From positions 1 to 64,000 of the forward strand of contig JAOBWK010000095.1 of assembly GCA_025463305.1 (NCBI GenBank): DNA of 64,000 nt, given 5' to 3'. Made by a program: the position numbers and the translations under genes. Positions 1-8,155 of the stretch are shown here, piece after piece; position 1 is the stretch's first letter; every line of letters starts with the position of its first letter. The stretch is from Ilumatobacteraceae bacterium (GTDB lineage Bacteria > Actinomycetota > Acidimicrobiia > Acidimicrobiales > Ilumatobacteraceae). The notes under the pieces are model-generated. The model did no database searches. It was not told the origin of the DNA and worked only from the letters and a program-made list of their open reading frames with translations.

Positions 1-21
1 ACGGGCATTACCGTGAGACAT
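1..21 (-). CDS. IS481-family transposase, N-terminal fragment at the window edge
   Basis: Only ATG plus six codons are present (M-S-H-G-N-A-R) before the left edge. The family normally continues with LTxxGR and an HTH domain, then a DDE integrase core. A strong ribosome binding site, GGAGG, lies six bases before the ATG on the minus strand. That site is inside the 3' arm of the hairpin described at 23-78. The identification rests on the start peptide plus this leader, so the family call is good but whether the copy is intact is unknown. Confidence 0.55.
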
Positions 22-22
22 C

Positions 23-78
23 GAAGACCTCCGTAGTTCAGTGATTGACAGCAATCACCACTGCACACGGAGGTCTTC
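23..78 (-). promoter_or_regulatory. Hairpin that masks the transposase ribosome binding site
   Basis: A perfect 12-base inverted repeat, GAAGACCTCCGT (23-34) with ACGGAGGTCTTC (67-78), encloses a second perfect 7-base stem, GTGATTG (41-47) with CAATCAC (52-58), with a 4-base loop. Read as minus-strand RNA, the 3' arm carries the GGAGG just ahead of the transposase ATG at 21. A transcript entering from outside the element would fold and hide this site. A transcript starting inside the loop would lack the 5' arm and be translatable. The structure is visible; the control role is inferred from known IS strategies such as those of IS10 and IS50. Confidence 0.6.
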
Positions 79-281
79 ACCGCGTCAACCCGTCAACGTC
101 ACCAACGTCCCGGCCGAGTACACCTAGGGCGCCGGATACGGCAGCGCCTCGGCGCTCCGATTCGTCAGCGCCCTTCCCCGAAGGCGCGCCCGTTTGCTGG
201 GATGACAACTCGCGTTGCACCCTCGACAACCTGTCTTGCCATCCGGCTGGAGACGACAACGGTCGGGGGAACGCCGGCGGG

Positions 282-470
282 TCACCAACCGATCGGATCC
301 TCGTCGGCACGCCGACGGCACTCCTCCTGGATGCGGCGGAAGTCTGCTTCCTGGCGGTGCTTGGCGAGGTACGGGTCAGGGCGGAACGCGAGACGGGCAT
401 GCTCGAATCGCTGGCGCATCGCCTGACGGCTGCGGCCGAGCAGCCTGCCGATCAGGTTGCTGGTGGTGAC
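282..470 (-). pseudogene. Remnant of an HTH-like protein C-terminus
   Basis: The last ~60 codons of a minus-strand frame read like a real protein: a helix-turn-helix-like GRLLGRSRQAMRQRF followed by a charged helical tail ending DEDPIGW. Upstream the same frame turns into an out-of-frame shadow of the neighbouring Thr-rich lipoprotein, so no start is available. The fragment also overlaps the end of that lipoprotein gene. It may be what remains of a regulator cut away when the adjacent IS481 element arrived. Between the IS end (about 128) and 282 nothing recognisable is seen. Confidence 0.35.
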
Positions 471-1678
471 GGCGCGGCCGTCGTGGGGGCTGCGGTCGTC
501 GGTGCGGCGGTGGTCACCGGCGGGAGCGTGATGATCGGCGGCGCCGCCGTGGTGGCGGGGGTGGGCGCCGTTGACGTGCTCGTCGGGGCGGTCGTCGCCG
601 TCGAGGAACTGGTGGGCGCGGTCGTGGCCGTCGTCGTGCCGGTGCCCTTGATCGTCGAGGAGGTGTTGGTCGGGCTGGTGGTCGCCGTGGTGGTGCCGGT
701 GCCCGTGCTCTTGACGGTCGTCGTGGTCCCCGTGCCGGTGCCCTTCACGGTGGTCTCGGTGGCCTTCACGGTTGTCGGCGTGGTGTGCGGTACGGTGGTC
801 TTCGGGGTGGTCTGGTTGCCGGGAGGTCCGTCGGGGCTGCCGGCGGAGTCGTCGGTGAAGTTCGTCTTCAGGCACTGCCCGGGTTGGGTGGGCGCCTGGC
901 CCATCGCGGCACCGATGTAGAACGCGAGCGTGTTTCGGCCGGTCTCGGTGAGGTGCAGGTTGTCGGCGCCGGTGAGCGCGGGATCCTGCGAGATCGTCGT
1001 CCAGTCGAGCACCGTGACGCTGGTGAACTGGGCGGCCTCTTCGTGGATCGCGTCGTTCACGTCCTGCTGCTGGGGACGGAACATCGACGTGTCGATCAGC
1101 AACGTCGGCCGCGGCACGAGGCGCAGCAGAAGCGCGTGCAGCGCCTGCTGGTACGTGGCCTTGTCGTAGCCGTAGTTGTTGCCGAGGAACAGCACGGCGG
1201 CGTCCCAGCCGGCGCTGAGCCGCTTGTCGAGGACGAGCTTGCCGAAGTCGATGAACTTGCCGGTCTCGGCGTCGACCTCGACCTTCCATCCGCGCGGCAC
1301 GAGGACCGAGCACGCCTCGCCGCCGTAGCGCGTGGAGATCGACGCGGTGACCGAGTCGCCGATCATCAGCAGGCGGTTCCCCGCCGACTTCGAGCCGAGC
1401 GTCTGATCGACCGGCACGGTGGTCTCGGTGATGGTCGTGGTGGTCGCGGCGGGGTCGGTCGTGACCACGGAATCGGTCGTGACCGGCTTGCTCTCCGCGA
1501 CCACAGCGGTGTCCGGGGCGGTGGTCTCGGGCAGCACACCGACCGCGCCGACGGTGCCGACGGGCGCGGTGGTGTCGGCGGATTGGCCCGACGACGACGC
1601 GCACGAAGCGAGCGCCGTCCCCGCGAAGAGTGAGCCGGCTGCGGCCAGCGCAGCAAAGAACCTTCTGGCCGCCGTCAT
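452..1678 (-). CDS. SGNH/GDSL-type hydrolase lipoprotein with Thr-rich tail
   Basis: 408 aa. The N-terminus is a lipoprotein signal (RRFF, hydrophobic stretch, lipobox LASC at about residue 25), so the protein is probably anchored outside the membrane. An SGNH fold follows: block I is MIGDSVTAS near residue 107 and the block V-like DNLHLTETG near residue 245. This resembles the periplasmic SGNH domains of O-acyltransferases. From about residue 275 to the end it is almost wholly Thr/Ala/Pro/Ser repeats, likely a wall-spanning or glycosylated linker. Substrate unknown. AGAGGG abuts the ATG, which is closer than usual, so the start is not certain. Confidence 0.72.
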   Translation of the reverse strand: MTAARRFFAALAAAGSLFAGTALASCASSSGQSADTTAPVGTVGAVGVLPETTAPDTAVVAESKPVTTDSVVTTDPAATTTTITETTVPVDQTLGSKSAGNRLLMIGDSVTASISTRYGGEACSVLVPRGWKVEVDAETGKFIDFGKLVLDKRLSAGWDAAVLFLGNNYGYDKATYQQALHALLLRLVPRPTLLIDTSMFRPQQQDVNDAIHEEAAQFTSVTVLDWTTISQDPALTGADNLHLTETGRNTLAFYIGAAMGQAPTQPGQCLKTNFTDDSAGSPDGPPGNQTTPKTTVPHTTPTTVKATETTVKGTGTGTTTTVKSTGTGTTTATTSPTNTSSTIKGTGTTTATTAPTSSSTATTAPTSTSTAPTPATTAAPPIITLPPVTTAAPTTAAPTTAAPSPPAT

Positions 1679-1735
1679 CCCTCTATTGGAGCGAACGCGA
1701 ACTCCAGATGCAAGTCGCCGGGAATCAACCGCAGT

Positions 1736-2197
1736 TCAACTGCGCGCTTTGAGCGCGTCGCGGATCTCGGCGAGCAGCTCGATCTCGGTCGGGCCGGGAA
1801 CCGCTGTCGGCTCGGCTGCAACAGCTGCCGCCTGCTTGCGCTTCAGCTTGTTGTAGGCCTTGACGATCATGAACAGCACCAGGCCGGTGAGCACCAGGCT
1901 GATCAGCGCGTTGATGAAGGTGCCGATCTGCAGCGTCGCGTTCTGGTGACCGATGACCTTGCCGGTGGCGTCCTTGATGTCGGACACGTTGTGGCGCAGC
2001 GTGATGGTGATGTTGTTGAAGTCGGGCTGGCCGAAGATGGCCGCGACCACCTGCATCATGATGCCCTCGGTGAAGGCCTTGATGACGACGCCCACCGCCG
2101 CACCGAGGATGACGCCGACCGCCAGCTCGATCATGTTGCCGGAGGCGATGAACTCGCGGAACTCCTGGATCAGACCCTTCTTGTCTGCATCGGCCAT
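1736..2197 (-). CDS. mscL: Large-conductance mechanosensitive channel MscL
   Basis: 153 aa from an ATG at 2197 preceded by GGAG about nine bases upstream; upstream in-frame codons are less likely. MscL opens a wide pore in the cytoplasmic membrane on hypo-osmotic shock. The N-terminal amphipathic helix (FREFIASGNMIELAVGVILG) leads into TM1, which has the Gly/Ala-rich pore pattern. A periplasmic loop (about residues 55-85) is followed by TM2 (FINALISLVLTGLVLFMIV) and a charged C-terminal bundle helix ending EIELLAEIRDALKA. All family hallmarks are present. It is a single gene with its own ribosome binding site. Confidence 0.95.
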   Translation of the reverse strand: MADADKKGLIQEFREFIASGNMIELAVGVILGAAVGVVIKAFTEGIMMQVVAAIFGQPDFNNITITLRHNVSDIKDATGKVIGHQNATLQIGTFINALISLVLTGLVLFMIVKAYNKLKRKQAAAVAAEPTAVPGPTEIELLAEIRDALKARS

Positions 2198-2277
2198 GTC
2201 GTTGTCTCCCATTTCGTCGCGCCGTGTCGAGCCCGTGTGGTGCTCAGCGGACATCATGGCACCACTACCGTTGCGTC

Positions 2278-3339
2278 GTGAGTTCCGATGCTCCCCCGGC
2301 CGACCCGACGCCGTCACCGCCGCCGGTGCCATCACCCGATCACGATCGTGCCGCCGAGAAGGCCGGCGAGACGGTCGGGAGCAAGGTCAGCGACCGGGTC
2401 AGCGTCATCCTCCACGAGGGCGAGCACCCGGCGAAGGCGATCGACGATCTGCTCCTCGATCGCATCGATGCGCTGCAGGTGCTGCGCGCCAACACGCCGG
2501 AGGAGAAGGGCAAGATCCTGGAGGCGATCGGCGGCCGCGGCAAGGCCGAGCAGGAGATCGTCGACGAGATGTCGAAGCAGCGGCCGCTCTGGCGCCCGGA
2601 CCGCTTCGAGGAGGCCCATCGGCTGGCGATGCGGTCGCTCGAGGTGCTCGATCGCAACGGCGCGCGCACGGCGACGATGCCGCGCATCGGCCCGCTCAAG
2701 CCCGTGGCGCAGTGGCTGGTCCAACTGATCACCCAGTGGATCGTGAAGAACCACCAGAACTCGGTGATCACCAAGATCCGCAAGCTCTACGAGCGACGTG
2801 AGGCCAACGCGATCTGGGGCAGCGACGAGCACCACATGCTGCGCCGGGCGCGCATCAACGCCGTGCAGGTCGAGAAGGGGTTCAAGGCGAACACGCTCGG
2901 GCTGCCCACGTTCCTCGTCGGCGGCGCGTTCCTCACGTCCATCCTCTCGGGGGCGCAGACCCTGGCGCGGAGCGCGCTCAGCTCCTCGGTCGGGACGGTG
3001 GTGTTCGGCGCGATCCTGGCCGGCGTGCTCGCTGCCGTCGCGTGGGCGGCGCTGTTCGGCGCGGCCGTGTCGCGCCGACGGATCCGCCTGTCGACGGACC
3101 AGCCGCTGAAGGCGCTGTGGGAGACGATCGGCGCGTGCGGCAACCCGCCGCGCGATGCCAGCTACGACTTCGCGCTGTACGCCATCATCCTCACGGCACT
3201 CGCCTGGATCATCATCCCGTTCATGATCTACTTCTTCTTCCACAACCTCGCCACCGACGTCCGCGACGTGCACCAGGTGACGCCGACGACGCTGGCCCAT
3301 GGGGCGCGCCTGCTGCTCGCCGGGAAGAACGCCGTCTAA
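2278..3339 (+). CDS. Membrane protein of unknown function
   Basis: 353 aa from GTG at 2278 (VSSDAPPADP...). The N-terminus is Pro-rich and disordered. Residues ~30-190 are soluble, helical and charged; 200-290 hold two membrane segments (LPTFLVGGAFLTSILSG and a Gly/Ala-rich one at VGTVVFGAILAGVLAAVAWA), and a last one lies near the C-terminus (YAIILTALAWIIIPFMIYFF). I do not recognise the family. It is divergent from mscL with about 80 bases between the starts. Its stop overlaps that of the convergent MFS gene by four bases. Confidence 0.7.
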   Translation: MSSDAPPADPTPSPPPVPSPDHDRAAEKAGETVGSKVSDRVSVILHEGEHPAKAIDDLLLDRIDALQVLRANTPEEKGKILEAIGGRGKAEQEIVDEMSKQRPLWRPDRFEEAHRLAMRSLEVLDRNGARTATMPRIGPLKPVAQWLVQLITQWIVKNHQNSVITKIRKLYERREANAIWGSDEHHMLRRARINAVQVEKGFKANTLGLPTFLVGGAFLTSILSGAQTLARSALSSSVGTVVFGAILAGVLAAVAWAALFGAAVSRRRIRLSTDQPLKALWETIGACGNPPRDASYDFALYAIILTALAWIIIPFMIYFFFHNLATDVRDVHQVTPTTLAHGARLLLAGKNAV

Positions 3340-4685
3340 GGCATCGGCATCTCCGCCGAGCTGGGCAGCTCGGTCGGGGTGAGCGCGGCGGTCATCGGGG
3401 GCACCGGGGGCAAGGTCGGGTTCTCGTCGTGGACGAGGTCCTCGAAGCGGTCGATCTTGCGCACCGTCGGGAAGAAGAACCAGAACACGCCGACCACCGC
3501 GATCGTCGCCGCGCCGCCGCCGGCGACGGCGGTGAACAGGCCGAGCTGTTGGGCAGCCATGCCGCTCTCGAACGCGCCGAGCTCGTTCGAGGCGCCGATG
3601 AAGACGTTCTCGACCGCGAGGACCCGACCGCGCTTCTCGTCGGGCGTCACCAACGGCACCAGCGACGTGCGCACGAAGACGCTCACCATGTCGGCGCCGG
3701 TGAGCACGAGCAGCGCGGCGAACGCGACGAAGAAGTTGTGGGTGAAGCCGAGCACCACGGTGCCCACGCCGAACAGGCCGACGGCGATCAGCAGGCTGCG
3801 GCCGACGCGGCGACGCAACGGCCGGGCCGACAGGAACACCGCCATCAGCGCGGCGCCGATGCCGGGCGCGGCGCGCAGCCAGCCGTACGCGACGTCGCCG
3901 ACGTGGAGCCGGTCCTCGGCGATGGCGGGCAGCAGCGCGACCGCACCGCCGAGCAGGACCGCGAAGAGGTCGAGCGTCATGATGCTCAGCAGGATCGGCG
4001 TACGGCGGATGAACGCGAGGCCCTCCATCGCCGACTTGAGCGTGGGGCGCTTGTCGGGATCGGGCGGTGGCGGCTGGCGGCGGAACCGGACGAGCAGCAG
4101 CCACCCGAGGCCGATGCCGACCAAGGTCGCGGCGACGGCGTAACCCACCCACGGACTGATGATGTAGAGCACACCGGACACCGCCGCGCCGATGATGGTG
4201 GCGCCGGTGAACGTGGCGCTGAACAGCGCGATGACGCGGGGCAGCGCGCCATCGGGTGCCACCATCGGCGGCATCGAACGCACGGCCGGAGCGTTGAAGG
4301 CACGGAACGCACCGAACACGCCGGCGATGAGGAAGAACGGCCACGCCGCGGTCGGCTTCGAGGCCGAGTACATCGCGAGCCCGACGATGCACAGCAGCTC
4401 GCCACCGATCGCGAGCGCGGCGATCTTCTTGCGGTCGAACCGGTCGGCCACCGCGCCCGTGAGGAACACGAGGAACGGCGCGGGCAGGAACTCGGCGAAA
4501 CCGAGCCACGCGAGATCGCTTTCGCGGCCCGTGATGTCGAAGACCTCCTTGCCGACGAGTGCCAACTGGAGGGCGACGCCGGTGTAGATCAACACGTTGG
4601 CGATGATGAAGTTGCGGACGTCTCGATCGGCCAGCACTTCGCGGCCCGTCGGCGTCGGGATGACAGCCGGCGGCGTCTCGTTCAC
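3336..4685 (-). CDS. MFS exporter, EntS/MFS_3-like
   Basis: 449 aa from GTG at 4685 (VNETPPAVIP). It is a proton-driven drug/siderophore-type exporter of the cytoplasmic membrane. About 12 hydrophobic segments are seen. The first loop carries the MFS signature in the form GAVADRFDRKKIA, and the N-terminal DRDVRNFIIANVL resembles the EntS/enterobactin-exporter subgroup. A longer upstream open frame exists, but it is only the antisense of the amidase gene. The substrate cannot be told; no siderophore genes are nearby. Confidence 0.82.
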   Translation of the reverse strand: MNETPPAVIPTPTGREVLADRDVRNFIIANVLIYTGVALQLALVGKEVFDITGRESDLAWLGFAEFLPAPFLVFLTGAVADRFDRKKIAALAIGGELLCIVGLAMYSASKPTAAWPFFLIAGVFGAFRAFNAPAVRSMPPMVAPDGALPRVIALFSATFTGATIIGAAVSGVLYIISPWVGYAVAATLVGIGLGWLLLVRFRRQPPPPDPDKRPTLKSAMEGLAFIRRTPILLSIMTLDLFAVLLGGAVALLPAIAEDRLHVGDVAYGWLRAAPGIGAALMAVFLSARPLRRRVGRSLLIAVGLFGVGTVVLGFTHNFFVAFAALLVLTGADMVSVFVRTSLVPLVTPDEKRGRVLAVENVFIGASNELGAFESGMAAQQLGLFTAVAGGGAATIAVVGVFWFFFPTVRKIDRFEDLVHDENPTLPPVPPMTAALTPTELPSSAEMPMP

Positions 4686-4748
4686 GTGGGGCCACGCTAC
4701 CGAGCGTCGGGTCGAATGACGTCGTCGGTTTCGTGCTACACCGGCGCG

Positions 4749-6188
4749 ATGACCTCGTTGGCCGATGACACCCGGTGGATGGACGCGACGGACCAGGCGG
4801 CGCTCGTCGCCCGTGGCGACGCGAGCCCGAGCGAGCTGCTGGAGGCAGCGATCGACCGAATCGAGCGCATCGATCCCGCACTCAACGCCGTCGTGATCCG
4901 CTGGTTCGACCACGCCCGCGAGACCGCTGCCGATCCGGCGCTGCCCGACGGTCCCTTTCGAGGCGTGCCCTTCCTGCTCAAGGACCTGTGGGCGGCATAC
5001 GCCGGTCAGCTCATCACCAACGGCAACGCCGGCCTCAAGCGCGCTGGCATCGCGTCGCCCGCCGACACCACGCTCGTCAGTCGCTACCGGGCCGCGGGGC
5101 TGGTGATCGCCGGGCGCACGAACAGCCCCGAGCTGGGCAGTGTGCCCACCACCGAGCCGCTCGCATGGGGCGCCACCCACAACCCCTGGGACACCGCTCG
5201 CACGCCCGGCGGATCGAGCGGCGGTTCCGGCGCGGCGGTGGCGTCGGGCATGGTGCCGTTCGCCCACGCCAGCGATGGCGGAGGATCGATCCGCATCCCC
5301 GCTTCGTGTTGCGGACTCGTCGGGCTCAAGCCGAGCCAGGGCCGGATCTCGCTCGGACCCCAGCGCGACGAGAGCGGTCTCGGCGTCGAGCACTGCCTCA
5401 CCCGCACGGTGCGCGACTCCGCCGCGCTGCTCGACGCCACGCACGGCCCGGGCGTCGGCGACACCGTCATCGCACCGCGGCCGAGCCGTCCCTACCTCGC
5501 CGAGGTCGGTGCCGATCCCGGTCGGCTGCGGATCGGCGTGCTCGACCACCATCCGCAGGGCGGCCACGTCGATGCGGAGTGCACGACGGCGGCGCAGAAC
5601 GCAGCGACGCTGCTCGAGTCGTTGGGCCACACGGTGGAGATCGGCTGGCCGACGGCGCTGGAGGACCGCTCATTCGGCGCGCAGTTCGGTGCGCTGTGGG
5701 CAGCGAACATGGGCGTGTCCCTGCAGCGCTTCGAGACGATGATCGGGCGCCCACTCGCCGACGACGAGTTCGAGCCGATGAACCGGGCCCAGGCCGACCT
5801 CGCCTCGCGCTTCACCGCGATCGAGTACGCGATGTCGCTCGCCGCCGTCGCTCAGTACCGCCGCGCGGTTCAGGGCTGGTGGGCCGACGGTTGGGACCTG
5901 CTGCTCACGCCGACGCTCGCCGAGGTGCCGCTGCCGCTCGGCACGATCCGCAACGTGGAGGGCAGTCCGCTCGACGGCGTCATCCGGTCAGGGCAGTTCG
6001 TGCCGTTCACGCCGCCGTTCAACACCTCGGGCCAGCCGGCCATCAGCCTGCCGCTGCACTGGACCGACGCCGGCCTGCCCGTGGGCGTGCAGCTCGTGGC
6101 CGCCTACGGTCGCGAGGACGTCCTCATCCGCGTCGCGGCGCAGCTGGAGCAGGCGGTGCCGTGGGCGCACCGCACACCGCCGATCTGA
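4749..6188 (+). CDS. Amidase-signature family hydrolase
   Basis: 479 aa from ATG at 4749 ([10 protein letters not shown]). It hydrolyses an amide bond using the Ser-cisSer-Lys triad. The Lys is in PFLLKDLW (~residue 80). The Gly/Ser-rich signature [14 protein letters not shown] (~155-170) carries the cis-Ser, and [10 protein letters not shown] (~180) the nucleophile. Closest in style to the amidase/6-aminohexanoate-cyclic-dimer hydrolase group; substrate unknown. It is divergent from the MFS exporter with 63 bases between the starts. A second amidase occurs at 35657-37057, with only moderate resemblance. Confidence 0.88.
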   Translation: MTSLADDTRWMDATDQAALVARGDASPSELLEAAIDRIERIDPALNAVVIRWFDHARETAADPALPDGPFRGVPFLLKDLWAAYAGQLITNGNAGLKRAGIASPADTTLVSRYRAAGLVIAGRTNSPELGSVPTTEPLAWGATHNPWDTARTPGGSSGGSGAAVASGMVPFAHASDGGGSIRIPASCCGLVGLKPSQGRISLGPQRDESGLGVEHCLTRTVRDSAALLDATHGPGVGDTVIAPRPSRPYLAEVGADPGRLRIGVLDHHPQGGHVDAECTTAAQNAATLLESLGHTVEIGWPTALEDRSFGAQFGALWAANMGVSLQRFETMIGRPLADDEFEPMNRAQADLASRFTAIEYAMSLAAVAQYRRAVQGWWADGWDLLLTPTLAEVPLPLGTIRNVEGSPLDGVIRSGQFVPFTPPFNTSGQPAISLPLHWTDAGLPVGVQLVAAYGREDVLIRVAAQLEQAVPWAHRTPPI

Positions 6189-6217
6189 GCCGGGCGATCT
6201 CGTTCTGCGAGCCGTGA

Positions 6218-6994
6218 TCAGCGAGCCGTCCAGCCCCCGTCGACGATGACGGACTGACCGGTCATGAAGGTGCTCGCCCGGCTGGCGAGGAGCAGCAACG
6301 CGCCGTCGAGCTCGTGCGCGTAACCCATGCGCGGGATCGGCGAGTTCTGGTGGACGAACCGCTGGCTGCCCTCGTCGCTCTCCATGCCCGCCGTCATCTC
6401 ACTCTCGAACCATCCCGGGCAGAGCGCGTTGACGCGGACACCACGCCGGGCCCACTGCACGCCGAGCTCACGGGTGAGGTTCACGACGGCACCCTTCGAC
6501 GCGCAGTAGTTGGCCTGCTTGATCGGCGAGCCGGCGACGTGGCCGAGCATCGACGCGATGTTCACGATCGAGCCGTACCCCTGCTCGATCATCGGTGCCG
6601 CAGCGAGCTTGCTCAGCTGCCAGACGGCGGTGACGTTGACCTCCATCACGTCGCGGAACGTGTCGAGCTCCTCCAGCTCGGCGGCGACGACGCGGCTGAT
6701 GCCGGCGTTGTTGACGAGCACGTGGATCGTGCCGCACTGCTCGATCGCCGTGGCGATCAACCGCTCGCGGTCCTCGGGCTGGGCGAGGTCGGCCGTGACC
6801 GCGAGTGATCCGGGCAGCTCCTCGACCAACGCGGCCAGTCGATCGGCCCGCCGCGCGGCGACGACCACGGTGGCGCCGGCCGCGTGCAGCACCCGGGCGA
6901 AGCGCTCGCCCAGCCCGGACGAGGCACCGGTGACGACCACGACCTGATCGTCGAGGCGGAACAGGGACAGCGGGTCGAGATCCGTGGGGAGCAT
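6218..6994 (-). CDS. Short-chain dehydrogenase/reductase
   Basis: 258 aa classical SDR: TGASSGLG cofactor-binding motif at ~residue 22, NNAG at ~95, catalytic Ser in NIASMLG and YCASK (Tyr-Lys) near 160, and C-terminal GQSVIVDGGW. It is an NAD(P)-dependent oxidoreductase. The ATG at 6994 is the first good start. Arg residues after the first strand (AARRADR) favour NADP. It is convergent with the amidase gene and has no operon partner. The substrate is not predictable. Confidence 0.88.
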   Translation of the reverse strand: MLPTDLDPLSLFRLDDQVVVVTGASSGLGERFARVLHAAGATVVVAARRADRLAALVEELPGSLAVTADLAQPEDRERLIATAIEQCGTIHVLVNNAGISRVVAAELEELDTFRDVMEVNVTAVWQLSKLAAAPMIEQGYGSIVNIASMLGHVAGSPIKQANYCASKGAVVNLTRELGVQWARRGVRVNALCPGWFESEMTAGMESDEGSQRFVHQNSPIPRMGYAHELDGALLLLASRASTFMTGQSVIVDGGWTAR

Positions 6995-7096
6995 GCGACG
7001 ACGTTAGGCAACGGCCGCTGGACATCGAACATTGCGGTTTCGAGAAGAAGTGTCTGGATCCGTATCGAAAGTGGGGACCGCTACGTCTACACACAT

Positions 7097-7372
7097 ATGA
7101 ATGCGCACACCACCACCCCCCACCGGAGCGCTTCGCAGCTGATCTCAGCCGCGGCAGCGCTCACCGCCGGCGCTGCAGCCCTCGCGTGGCTGCTCGCGTC
7201 GGTCGCGCACCTCACCGAGCACGTCGTCGTCATCACCGTGATGGTCGTCGCGTTCCTCGCCAGCTGGATGGTCACGAACCGTCGCCCGTCGGGCGATCAC
7301 CGTGCGAACAGCACCCACCGCATCGACGGGCACCGCGTCACGCTCGTGCCGGTGCGGGTGCACTCGCACTGA
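7097..7372 (+). CDS. Small two-helix membrane protein
   Basis: 91 aa from ATG at 7097. There are two hydrophobic segments (about 14-35 and 43-60, SWMV end) and a His/Arg-rich C-terminus (STHRIDGHRVTLVPVRVHSH). No family is recognised. No clear Shine-Dalgarno sequence is seen. The case for it being real rests on the membrane-protein character and its position in an otherwise empty gap. It lies 44 bases upstream of the alpha/beta hydrolase. Confidence 0.5.
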   Translation: MNAHTTTPHRSASQLISAAAALTAGAAALAWLLASVAHLTEHVVVITVMVVAFLASWMVTNRRPSGDHRANSTHRIDGHRVTLVPVRVHSH

Positions 7373-7416
7373 CCTCGCACTGATCTCGCGTCGGGCCGCT
7401 GTGGCACGATGCGTCG

Positions 7417-8142
7417 ATGGAAGCTGCCGCATCGCCCCTCGTCGTCCTGGTCCACGGGGCATGGCACGGCGGCTGGTGCTTCGCAGCCCTGCAGGCCGAG
7501 TTGGACTCGCGGGGCATCCCGTCGTTGGCCATCGACCTGCCCGGCCACGGCGCGTCGACGGAACCGTTCACCGACCTCGCCGGTGACGCGGCGGCGGTCG
7601 CCGCGACGCTCGCGATGTCGAGCCGACCGATCGTGCTCGTCGGTCATTCCTACGGTGGTGCCGTCATCGGCGAGACCGTGGCGCCGAACGGGAACGTGGT
7701 GCACCAGGTGTACCTGGCGGCGTACGTCCTCGACGTCGGCGAGACGGTGATCGGCCTGACCCGCGCGATGCCCGAGACCGCCGGACCGAACGCACTGGTG
7801 GCGGCGATGTCGATCGCCGACGGGGCGAGCCTCATCGACCCGGCACTCGCCCACGACGCGTTCTACGGCCATTGCGACCCGATGGTGGGCGCGGCCAACG
7901 CCGCCCGGTTGTGTCCACAGCCGTTGGCGACGATGGCCCAGGAGGCCACCGTTGCGTCGTGGCGCAACCTGCCCACCACCTACGTCCGCTGCACCGACGA
8001 CCGCGCCGTGGCGCTGTCGCACCAGGACGTGATGGCGGCCCGGTGCACGAACATCGAGACGCTCGAGACCGACCACTCGCCGTTCGCGTCGATGCCGATC
8101 GAGACGGCCGAGATCATCGCCCGGATCGTGCGCGACGCATGA
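7417..8142 (+). CDS. Alpha/beta hydrolase
   Basis: 241 aa. Oxyanion motif VLVHGAWHGGWCF near residue 10, nucleophile elbow GHSYGG near 76, and a C-terminal His in TDHSPF near 220. It resembles the salicylate esterase/methylesterase (EstC, MES) branch of the superfamily, cytoplasmic. The natural ester or C-C bond target is unknown. It is followed 13 bases later by an LLM oxidoreductase on the same strand, so the two are probably co-transcribed. Confidence 0.85.
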   Translation: MEAAASPLVVLVHGAWHGGWCFAALQAELDSRGIPSLAIDLPGHGASTEPFTDLAGDAAAVAATLAMSSRPIVLVGHSYGGAVIGETVAPNGNVVHQVYLAAYVLDVGETVIGLTRAMPETAGPNALVAAMSIADGASLIDPALAHDAFYGHCDPMVGAANAARLCPQPLATMAQEATVASWRNLPTTYVRCTDDRAVALSHQDVMAARCTNIETLETDHSPFASMPIETAEIIARIVRDA

Positions 8143-8155
8143 GCACACCCACCTC

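Larger units (their letters stand above)
1..128 (-). mobile_element. IS481-family insertion sequence, right end only
   Basis: The window opens inside an insertion sequence. On the minus strand the first seven transposase codons (MSHGNAR) are readable; this matches the usual start of IS481-family transposases (MSHANARLT...). The rest lies beyond the left edge. A CCTAGG occurs at 123-128. Some IS481 elements are known to target and duplicate CTAG, so the element may end near 122-123; this boundary is inference. The bases from about 79 to 122 would then be the untranslated IS end. Confidence 0.6.

Noticed and set aside
45..920. Plus-strand open frame rich in Val, running from the IS end through the lipoprotein tail
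   Set aside because: It is the antisense of the Thr/Ala repeat tail of the SGNH lipoprotein; no protein-like features and no ribosome binding site.
3042..4748. N-terminal half of a 1048-codon plus-strand frame ahead of the amidase
   Set aside because: It is antisense to the MFS exporter; the real amidase begins at 4749.
2332..4881. 849-codon minus-strand frame
   Set aside because: Arg/His-rich shadow spanning the unknown membrane protein gene and the MFS gene in another frame.
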